The notes below the pieces were generated by a model. That model searched no databases. It was not told the origin of the DNA and saw only the letters and a program-made list of their open reading frames with translations. From Acidobacteriaceae bacterium (lineage in GTDB: Bacteria > Acidobacteriota > Terriglobia > Terriglobales > Acidobacteriaceae), in contig PKUV01000169.1 in the NCBI GenBank assembly GCA_003131315.1, positions 278-59,663 of the forward strand: a DNA stretch of 59,386 nucleotides, given 5' to 3'. Below, piece after piece: positions 44,244-51,378 of the stretch (position 1 is the stretch's first letter; the number at the start of each line of letters is the position of its first letter). A program made the position numbers and the translations under genes.

Positions 44244-45224
44244 TTATCGCAGGCCCAGCGAATGGCGATAGGCCATCACGTTCCGATTGTGCTCTTCGAG
44301 GCTGCGGGCGAAGCGGTGGTGCCCGTTGCCATTGCTAACAAAATAAAGGAAGTTCGTGCTCTCGGGGTGCAGGGCCGCTTCCAGCGCGCTTCTCCCCGGA
44401 TTGCCGATGGGTCCCGGTGGCAACCCTGGGAAACGATAAGTGTTATAGGGCGAGTTCACCGCCAGGTCAGCGTGATGGAGGCTTCCCTGGTACGTGCCGG
44501 TCAGCAACTCCGCGTAGATCACGCTCGGATCGGCATCGAGCGCCACCCTTTGGGCCAAGCGGTTGTAGTAGACGCTGGCCACACGCGGCCGTTCCTCCGG
44601 AGCCGCCGTCTCTTTTTCCACGATCGATGCCATGGTCACAACCCTGGGTATGTCGGAATTCAACCCGATCTGTTGCGCCACCTGCCGGAACTGATGGACC
44701 ATCGCCGCCGCCATTTCCTCCAGGCTCTCGGTCCGCGTGAACTGGTAAGTGTTGGGGAAGAGATATCCCTCGAGCGACTTGGCCTCGGGCGCGAGATCCG
44801 AGATCAGATGGGTCTGGGTTTCGGCAACATGCAGAAAATCGGCCGCCGACCCGAGTCCCCCGTCCTCCATCGCCTGGGCGATGTCGAACATCGTGTAACC
44901 CTCGGGAATCGTGACCACGTGAAAGTAGATATCCCCGCGCGCGATCCGCTCGTAAACCTGGGGAAGCGTCGCCTCCCGCTCGAAACGATACTCGCCCGCC
45001 TTCAAGGATGGCTTGGGGTGCAACTCGTGCCAGAGCCGGAAAGCGAGTTCGCTGCGGATCACCCCCGCCTTTTTCAACTCCGCCGCAATCCTCCGCGTCG
45101 AATACCCGGAATGCAGCAGCAAAGAAGTATTGGCTGGGGGCGTAATCGGGACATAGACCTGCCAAGCCACCCAGCCGCCAACGGCGAGAGCGACAATCAA
45201 GAAAAGTTTGATGAGCGCGCGCAA
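44244..45224 (-). CDS. mltG: endolytic murein transglycosylase MltG
   Basis: This 326-residue membrane-anchored enzyme cuts nascent glycan strands. One helix lies at residues 5-22. A LysM-like segment follows, and the catalytic domain contains LEGYLFPNTYQF, the catalytic-Glu region MASIVEKETAAPEERPRVASVYYNRL and the end segment LPPGPIGNPGRSALEAALHP. RuvX, a common neighbour of MltG, lies 2 kb away. Confidence 0.94.
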   Translation of the reverse strand: MRALIKLFLIVALAVGGWVAWQVYVPITPPANTSLLLHSGYSTRRIAAELKKAGVIRSELAFRLWHELHPKPSLKAGEYRFEREATLPQVYERIARGDIYFHVVTIPEGYTMFDIAQAMEDGGLGSAADFLHVAETQTHLISDLAPEAKSLEGYLFPNTYQFTRTESLEEMAAAMVHQFRQVAQQIGLNSDIPRVVTMASIVEKETAAPEERPRVASVYYNRLAQRVALDADPSVIYAELLTGTYQGSLHHADLAVNSPYNTYRFPGLPPGPIGNPGRSALEAALHPESTNFLYFVSNGNGHHRFARSLEEHNRNVMAYRHSLGLR

Positions 45225-45329
45225 GGTTACAGTGTAGAGGCCTTTTCAGAATGCCACAAAGTGGCCGGAATTCAGCTTCGATAACTTGGGTAATGTTCGT
45301 GATCCGCGACCGCGCAGTATTCTTTACGT

Positions 45330-45956
45330 ATGATCGCGACACGACTCGGCACGTTTCTCCTGCTGGCGGCCCTCGCAACTGCTCAGCAAACGGCGCCCTC
45401 CAAATCAGCAAAATCCAGCATCCCCGAGCCTAAGCTCCCGGTGATCGACTATGGCGCCTGTCCGGGCGAGGTTCCCCACTGGAAAATCGAACGGAACGAC
45501 CGAATGTATTCCTCGTTTCGCGACAAGCGCACGATGGTAGGCACGCTGAAGGCCGGAGAGGAAGTAACCACTCTCACAGGCGTAAACGTAATCGGTGAGC
45601 CAGATCGAGCTTTGATCAAGCAAAGCGGTGCGAAGTCCCTGGCGCAGGTGAAGGGCGTGTCGCTCAAGCCTGGCGACGCGGTTCTTCGCTACGGTTTCAA
45701 TTCTGACGGAACCTACGAACTCTGGGCCAAGGGAGTCTGGTTCACGCATGACGATGAGGTGATCGCGGAGAAAGGGGACATATGCGGCTTTGGCGACAAG
45801 GATCAGTGCACCATCGTGATCATCAAGGACGGGGTCAGAGAATGGTGGGTCGAGGTGAAAACCAGCAGTGGTCGCACTGGCTGGGTGCTCGCCGGTAAAT
45901 CCACGCGCGGCGCGCTTTGGGGCAATATCAATTTCGGCGAACTGTGCGGCGACTGA
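45330..45956 (+). CDS. exported protein of unknown function
   Basis: This 208-residue protein has a signal peptide (residues 1-18) and a mature part with KPGDAVLRYGFNSDGTYELWAKG and a closing GRTGWVLAGKSTRGALWG that recalls SH3-like cell-wall-binding ends. Four cysteines could form disulfides. The family is not recognised. Confidence 0.7.
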   Translation: MIATRLGTFLLLAALATAQQTAPSKSAKSSIPEPKLPVIDYGACPGEVPHWKIERNDRMYSSFRDKRTMVGTLKAGEEVTTLTGVNVIGEPDRALIKQSGAKSLAQVKGVSLKPGDAVLRYGFNSDGTYELWAKGVWFTHDDEVIAEKGDICGFGDKDQCTIVIIKDGVREWWVEVKTSSGRTGWVLAGKSTRGALWGNINFGELCGD

Positions 45957-45981
45957 AACATCACTTCAGCGAGACTCGCCC

Positions 45982-47046
45982 TCACTCGCCCAGCCAATCC
46001 GCATAAGGTTTCATCGACTCGACGTGGTCGAAGACAATCTTGATCGCGCCCGTGATTGGAATGGCGAGCACCAGTCCGATTGCGCCCCAGACCGCTCCCC
46101 AGAACAGCAGCGCGATCGTGACCGCCAGCGGATTGATTTTCAGCCGGCTCCCCAGCAGCTTCGGATAGAGAACATTCAGAGCGAAAAGATGCAGTCCGAC
46201 CACGCAAAACACCACCACCACCAGGTCTCCGGCCTCCAGTTGTCCCAGGCCGACCAGGATCGGCGGACCCATCGCCAGCACAATTCCCAGGTATGGAACC
46301 AGGCTCAGAAAGCCGCTGAGAAAGCCGACGAAATAGAAGAACGGAACGTGCAGCAAACCGAAAATCGCCACACTCACGCCCGAAATCAGCAGTCCGATCA
46401 GCAGGTTCCCCACAATGAAACTCTGCAACATTTTCCCGATCAACCCCAGCGTCACGAATGCCGTGTTCCGGTGATGCATAGGAAACAGCATCACGGTGGC
46501 TGATCGCGCGTGGCTCTGCCAGGTCAGCAGAAAGTAGGCCAGGAACGGAATGAACGACGCCGCCAGCAGGATGTCGGTCAAAGTACCGGCTCCGTGCGTG
46601 AGCACCTCGGACCAGCTTTTCACCTGCCGCACCGGCACAACATTCGAGGGCTCGGGCTCGCCGACCGCCTCGCCCGTCTTCTCGATCTTTTCCGCCTGCT
46701 GCCGGAATGGCTGCAGGATGGACCGGATCTTCTGCGAATACTTCGGAACGTTGTCCGCGAAAATGAGGGCTTGGTTGTACGACGCAGCGGTGATGCCATA
46801 GACCACCGCCAGCAGCACAACCACGCTGATCAGCGCCGCCAGGGCTCTCGGAAGGTGCAAATACTCCAGCGCCTGCACCACCGGAGAGAGCATAAAGCTC
46901 AGCAGAATGGCAAAAAACAGCACCGCCAGCACCGATTCGCCGTAATACGCGAACATAACGATCAGGGCCATGCCCAGCAGCGTCAGCGACCAGTGATGCC
47001 CGCTTCGTGTGTCAGTGTTCTCCATACCGTGTTCTCGCTCACCCAA
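45982..47046 (-). CDS. AI-2E family (PerM-like) membrane protein
   Basis: This 354-residue protein has about seven to eight membrane helices and the family pattern FVGFLSGFLSLVPYLGIVLAMGPPILVGL and LNVLYPKLLGSRLKINPLAV. Members export small molecules or sodium, in a few cases the AI-2 signal; the substrate here cannot be stated. A downstream in-frame Met (MENTDTRSG) is an alternative start. Confidence 0.88.
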   Translation of the reverse strand: MGEREHGMENTDTRSGHHWSLTLLGMALIVMFAYYGESVLAVLFFAILLSFMLSPVVQALEYLHLPRALAALISVVVLLAVVYGITAASYNQALIFADNVPKYSQKIRSILQPFRQQAEKIEKTGEAVGEPEPSNVVPVRQVKSWSEVLTHGAGTLTDILLAASFIPFLAYFLLTWQSHARSATVMLFPMHHRNTAFVTLGLIGKMLQSFIVGNLLIGLLISGVSVAIFGLLHVPFFYFVGFLSGFLSLVPYLGIVLAMGPPILVGLGQLEAGDLVVVVFCVVGLHLFALNVLYPKLLGSRLKINPLAVTIALLFWGAVWGAIGLVLAIPITGAIKIVFDHVESMKPYADWLGE

Positions 47047-47137
47047 GCTACGGCTGACAATTCTGCCTTACTGCCGCCAGAATTGCACCACCGGAATTGC
47101 GGTTAGACCATGTTCGCGAAGGCCGTATCAAGGGTTC

Positions 47138-47212
47138 CTCTGTGAACCCCTGTGTCCCCTGTGGTTTCAGCTTTTCCCAATCAACCACAGAGAACACAGA
47201 GGGACGCGGGGC
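47138..47212. repeat. CCTGTGTCCCCTGTGG inverted repeat
   Basis: The arm CCTCTGTGAACCCCTGTGTC and an inverted ACCACAGAGAACACAGAGGG arm flank a short centre before the ruvX start. It is a block of the family B repeat. Confidence 0.6.
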
Positions 47213-47235
47213 TTTCCGCAATCTACAATCGAGAG

Positions 47236-47679
47236 ATGGATGCACCCGGGACGCCTACCCTCAGCCGCATCATGGCCCTCGATGTCGGCTCGAAAAGAAT
47301 CGGAGTCGCCGTCTCCGACCCGCTGGGCATCACCGCTCAGGGGTTGGATACGATCCAGCGTCAGAACAAACGTCGTGATCTGGAGGCCTTGGGACGAGTG
47401 CTGGCGAAATACGAAGTCCGGGAGATTGTGGTCGGCCTGCCCCTGCGCTTAAGCGGCGCGGAAGGGATTCAATCGGAAAAGATGCGCCGTTTCGCCGACG
47501 ATCTGCACGCTCACTTCGGCTTGACCGTCCATCTATGGGACGAGCGTTGGACGTCAACCGAAGCCAATCGCCTGCTGCGCGAAACCGATCTTTCTATCAA
47601 GAAGCGGGGGCAAGCGGTCGACCGCATGGCCGCCATCTTAATTCTTCAATCCTGGATGGAAGCCCAAACCGCTCGCTAA
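47236..47679 (+). CDS. ruvX: RuvX/YqgF Holliday-junction resolvase-like nuclease
   Basis: This 147-residue RNase-H-fold protein has the key Asp in IMALDVGSKRIGVAVSDPLG, a Glu-bearing VREIVVGLPLRLSG and DERWTSTEANRLLRE. It acts in rRNA processing or junction resolution. The ATG at 47236 is chosen because upstream sequence is repeat-derived. Confidence 0.92.
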   Translation: MDAPGTPTLSRIMALDVGSKRIGVAVSDPLGITAQGLDTIQRQNKRRDLEALGRVLAKYEVREIVVGLPLRLSGAEGIQSEKMRRFADDLHAHFGLTVHLWDERWTSTEANRLLRETDLSIKKRGQAVDRMAAILILQSWMEAQTAR

Positions 47680-47700
47680 CGGCCCGTGGTACAAGTACGG

Positions 47701-47770
47701 TTCGTATCGGGGCATCGCTTCAGCGATGCCGTAAGTGTGCGTTATGAAAGCGCCTTCAGGCGCTGAGGCG
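47701..47770. repeat. partial family A element after ruvX
   Basis: The left-end block TTCGTATCGGGGCATCGC plus CAGCGATGCCGTAAG, and the GCGCCTTCAGGCGC hairpin, are present; the right end is missing. It lies between convergent ruvX and the CarD gene and may end transcription. Confidence 0.75.
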
Positions 47771-47790
47771 GGAGAGCTCGCTGAGCGCGA

Positions 47791-48321
47791 TCAAGAGGCA
47801 AGTTCAGAAATTTCGGGAAAGCGCAGATTACACTTCGTCAGAGCCTTGGTGAGCGCCTGTTCAATCAGGCCCTCCTCGCAGTTCCGCGAGATGGCAATTT
47901 CGCTGACCAGTAAATACCGGGCGCGCTCCAGCATCTTCTTTTCGCGGAAGGAAAGCGACTTGCCCTGTCCGAGGATCAGCAGGCTCTTCAGCACCGCAGC
48001 CACGTCCGAGAGCGACCCGGTGCGCATGCGATCGGAATTCTCCTTAAACCGGTCTTTCCAGTCGGCCGCGTTAATGCATTCGCCCGAGGAGAGGTAATCC
48101 ACGATCTTCTGCACCTCGCCATTGCGCACCACTGGACGCATCCCCACGCTGTCGACGTTGGCGAACGGCACCATGACCTTCAAACTGCTTGCTGCGATTT
48201 TCAACAGGTAGAATTTTTCGACTGTGGTGCCCATGTTCCGGCTGCTGATTTGTTCAATAATTCCGACGCCGTGGTTAGGGTAAACGACCCTGTCGCCGAT
48301 GTGGAAAACGCTGCCGTTCAT
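47791..48321 (-). CDS. CarD-family RNA-polymerase-binding regulator
   Basis: This 176-residue protein has an N-terminal Tudor-like RNA-polymerase-interaction domain (FHIGDRVVYPNHGVGIIEQI) and a helical C-terminal DNA-binding domain. CarD proteins bind the RNA polymerase beta subunit and stabilise open promoter complexes, often at rRNA promoters. It diverges from greA. Confidence 0.92.
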   Translation of the reverse strand: MNGSVFHIGDRVVYPNHGVGIIEQISSRNMGTTVEKFYLLKIAASSLKVMVPFANVDSVGMRPVVRNGEVQKIVDYLSSGECINAADWKDRFKENSDRMRTGSLSDVAAVLKSLLILGQGKSLSFREKKMLERARYLLVSEIAISRNCEEGLIEQALTKALTKCNLRFPEISELAS

Positions 48322-48553
48322 GGAGGGGCCCTCGCCCGAGGGTGCGGAGAACGCTTCTAGTCTAGCCGAGCGCCGCTCCTAAGGCAATCGAGAAGCGGTG
48401 CTCGCTGGCCCCACACGGCCATCGACCCTCACTGTTTCCGCCAGTCCAGTCCTAAGTCATTTCGGTTGAGTGGGTTGGGCCTGAGTAGGTTGGACCGGGG
48501 CGTTGGGCGTGAATCGGAACCACAGTGCCAGTTACCCATGGCCGAGGGTTATA

Positions 48554-49063
48554 ATGCCCAAAGCGATGACGGAACAGATTAAAAAGAAGCTTCACGAAGA
48601 ACTGAACACGCTCGAGCATGAGCTGGCCTTTGATATCCCCAGAGAGCTCAAGAAGGCCGCCGCCCTGGGCGACCTCAGCGAGAACGCCGAGTATCACACG
48701 GCCAAGCAGCGCCAGGAGTACCTGAAAGCGCGCGTCCGTCAACTCGGTCAGCGCCTGGCCGACCTGTCGCTGATCAACATGAACAATATCCCCAAGGATA
48801 AAGTTGGCCTCGGCTCGACCGTGACGATCTACGACGGCACCAAAGGTGAAGAAGTGGAATACAAGCTGGTGATGAGCGAAGAGTCCGACGTGGCCGCGGG
48901 CAAAATCTCAACGACTTCGCCCATCGGGCGCGCCCTGCTCAACAAAAAGGTTGGCGACAGCGCCATGGTCGTAACGCCCGGCGGAAGCCGCGAAATGGAA
49001 ATCCTGAAGCTCTCCACGATGCACGATCTCGCCCAAGCCAAGCTGGAAGCGGAAGCGGAATGA
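48554..49063 (+). CDS. greA: transcription elongation factor GreA
   Basis: This 169-residue factor rescues stalled RNA polymerase by stimulating transcript cleavage. The coiled-coil finger with the tip acidic pair is seen in GDLSENAEYHTAKQRQEYLKARV, and the C-terminal FKBP-like domain in KVGLGSTVTIYDG and SPIGRALLNKKVGD. The start could be ATG at 48554 or the one 12 bp later. Confidence 0.94.
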   Translation: MPKAMTEQIKKKLHEELNTLEHELAFDIPRELKKAAALGDLSENAEYHTAKQRQEYLKARVRQLGQRLADLSLINMNNIPKDKVGLGSTVTIYDGTKGEEVEYKLVMSEESDVAAGKISTTSPIGRALLNKKVGDSAMVVTPGGSREMEILKLSTMHDLAQAKLEAEAE

Positions 49064-49102
49064 GCGGCACTGTTATGGGGGGCACTACATGAGGGGCACT
49101 GC

Positions 49103-49729
49103 ATGAGCTGGACCAGCGGAGTCGGACGCGCCTGCGGCGTTCTACTCGACGCCATCGTGCGCCTGCTCGCTCTCTCGCGCATCAATCCCAACGTTCTGAC
49201 CCTGATGGGACTGGTGGTCAACACCTACGCCGCGTTTTTATTTGGATATGCCAACGGCGACAATCAGCGCCGCATGTTTTTCTATGCCGGGCTGGTCATC
49301 ATCGGATCGGGGTTCTTCGACCTGGTGGATGGCCGCGTCGCCCGCGCCTCGAACCAGGTTACCCGCTTCGGAGGTTTTTTCGATTCCATCGTCGACCGCT
49401 ACAGCGATGCGTCGCTGTTCTTCGGGTTGCTGGTTTTCTACGCTCGTGGCAACCGATTCTTCTACGTCGTGCTGACCGCGCTGGCCATGATCAGCGCCAT
49501 CATGGTGAGTTATGCCCGCGCCCGCGCCGAGTCGCTCATCGGCGCCTGCCGCGTCGGTTTCATGGAACGCCCCGAGCGTCTGGTGCTCATGATCATCGGC
49601 GCTCTGTTCAACGTCATGGCCCCGGCGCTCTGGGTGATTGGCGTGCTCTCCACCATCACCGTAATCCACCGCGTCATCTACACCTGGCAGCGGACAACGG
49701 AAATGGACACCCCCGCCCGCGCCGCCTGA
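49103..49729 (+). CDS. CDP-alcohol phosphatidyltransferase
   Basis: This 208-residue membrane enzyme has the exact family motif DG-x2-AR-x8-G-x3-D-x3-D in DGRVARASNQVTRFGGFFD and onward. It makes a phospholipid by joining an alcohol headgroup to CDP-diacylglycerol. The headgroup cannot be read from sequence. It follows greA by 39 bp, with GGCACT/GCATGAG micro-repeats between them. Confidence 0.9.
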   Translation: MSWTSGVGRACGVLLDAIVRLLALSRINPNVLTLMGLVVNTYAAFLFGYANGDNQRRMFFYAGLVIIGSGFFDLVDGRVARASNQVTRFGGFFDSIVDRYSDASLFFGLLVFYARGNRFFYVVLTALAMISAIMVSYARARAESLIGACRVGFMERPERLVLMIIGALFNVMAPALWVIGVLSTITVIHRVIYTWQRTTEMDTPARAA

Positions 49730-49948
49730 TACGTATCAGGTCATCGCTTTAGCGATGCCGCCGACACACGCAGAAGGGAAGCGCCTTCAGGCGCTGGGGT
49801 TGCAATCCGATTCCCTGGTGACGGCAGGGGGACGGATTATCCGTATTCGTCGGCACATCCAGAAGTTGATCTGGATCCGCCGCAGCGCCTAAAGGCGCTT
49901 TTAGAAAGTTCTGCTTTCGGCATCGCTAAAGCGATGCCCTGATACGAA
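49730..49948. repeat. 219-bp palindromic element (family A)
   Basis: The ends are TACGTATCAGG...GCGATGCCG and CGGCATCGC...CCTGATACGAA. Internal hairpins are GCGCCTTCAGGCGC and GCGCCTAAAGGCGC. It begins immediately after the phosphatidyltransferase stop codon. Confidence 0.8.
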
Positions 49949-50006
49949 TCACACTTTCTCCGCAGCCTGCTAAACTATTGCCCGCAACTCCCTGCAAGGA
50001 CTGAAA

Positions 50007-50924
50007 GTGCCAACAAATCCTGTTCTCGTCGTACACGGCGGTGCCTGGGCCATTCCCGACGACATGGTCGAGGCGCACCTAAACGGTGTGCGCAATGCCG
50101 CCGCCGCCGGATGGCGCGTGCTCGAGCGCGGCGGCTCCGCTCTCGACGCGGTCGAAGAAGCCGTGGTCGTTCTCGAAGACGACGAAACCTTCGACGCTGG
50201 CCGCGGCAGTTTCCTGAACCGCGACGGCAAGGTGCAACTCGACGCTTTCATCATGGACGGTTCGACCCTCCGCGGCGGGGGTGTCGGCTGCGTCGAGCGT
50301 CTGCGCCACCCGGTTCGCGCCGCCCGGAAAATTCTGAGCGACAGCCCGCACGTTTATTTCGTCGCCGAAGGCGCCGAGCGCTTTGCCGCCGAGCACGGCA
50401 TTGCTCTTTGCCGCAACGAAGATCTCGTCATCCCCAGGGAAGTCGAGCGCTTGCGCGAATACCAGGCGCAGGCCTCAAACCACGGCAATGATCTGTTCGC
50501 GCCCACCATTTCGCACGACACCGTCGGAGCCGTTGCGCTCGACCGCGATGGCAACATCGCGGCCTCAACCTCGACCGGCGGCACGCTCAACAAAGCTCCC
50601 GGCCGCCTCGGCGACTCTTCTCTGATCGGCTGCGGTTGCTATGCCGATAATCTCAGCGCGGCCGCTTCCACCACCGGATGGGGCGAACCCATCATGAAGC
50701 TGGTGCTGGCGAAGTGGGCGGCGGATCGCGTCGAATCCGGCAGTCTGCCCGAGTGGGTCGCGAAGGAAGCGATGAACTATCTGAAGCAGCGCCTCAACGG
50801 CCACGGTGGAATCATTCTGCTGGATGCTCAGGGCCGCTTCGGAATTGCCCACAACACCCCGCGCATGGCCTGGGCGCTTCAAACGGTACAAAAGCAAGAA
50901 GCCGGAATTACGCGTAACGGTTGA
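50007..50924 (+). CDS. isoaspartyl peptidase/L-asparaginase
   Basis: This 305-residue Ntn-hydrolase precursor cuts itself before Thr172 in SHDTVGAVALD, which becomes the catalytic N-terminus of the beta chain. The start VVHGGAWAIP and the substrate loop STGGTLNKAPGRLGDSSLIG are typical. It removes isoaspartyl residues from peptides and hydrolyses asparagine. The start is a GTG. Confidence 0.93.
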   Translation: MPTNPVLVVHGGAWAIPDDMVEAHLNGVRNAAAAGWRVLERGGSALDAVEEAVVVLEDDETFDAGRGSFLNRDGKVQLDAFIMDGSTLRGGGVGCVERLRHPVRAARKILSDSPHVYFVAEGAERFAAEHGIALCRNEDLVIPREVERLREYQAQASNHGNDLFAPTISHDTVGAVALDRDGNIAASTSTGGTLNKAPGRLGDSSLIGCGCYADNLSAAASTTGWGEPIMKLVLAKWAADRVESGSLPEWVAKEAMNYLKQRLNGHGGIILLDAQGRFGIAHNTPRMAWALQTVQKQEAGITRNG

Positions 50925-51378
50925 ATGTGGAACTCGCGTAGAGACAGGCTACGGGAACAACTCGAAGCTATCTCCTAAATTGTTTTGGGAAGGGCACGGC
51001 TTCAGCCGTGCCGCCCAGAGCCAATAAAGACGCGGGCTTTAGCCCCTGAGGGCCCTTCCGTTTGCGCCATCCGTGCCCTATCGGAGGATTTCCAGTCGAA
51101 CGGCGTAAGGAGCCCACCTCGGGCGCTAAAGCGCTGAAATATTTCCGATGACTTACGGCACGACTGAAGTCGCGCCCTTCCCGAAGCTCGCTCAATCGGA
51201 GTTTTTCGGCGCCTGTCAAAGTGCGCGCCGAGAGACCTGTGCGTAAGTTTTCACAAATCCATAATCCCTCCTTAACATTGCTGGTTTATTTATTCGTTAT
51301 TCCCACCTCACGCTTTCACGCAATTAGACCGTCTTGGCTTAGGTGCTTACAACCGAAACGATCCTGGAGGATCACCGT
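50925..51378. other. intergenic region containing another palindromic element
   Basis: This 454-bp gap carries a 196-bp element at 50987-51182. The rest has an AT-rich stretch (51250-51300) that may be the promoter of the phosphoesterase gene. No gene was seen. Confidence 0.6.
50987..51182. repeat. 196-bp palindromic element with GGGAAGGGC ends
   Basis: The ends read GGGAAGGGCACGGCTTCAGC and its partner CTGAAGTCGCGCCCTTCCC; internal GGGCTTTAGCCCC and GCGCTAAAGCGC hairpins are present. The layout parallels family A, although the terminal sequences differ. Confidence 0.75.
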
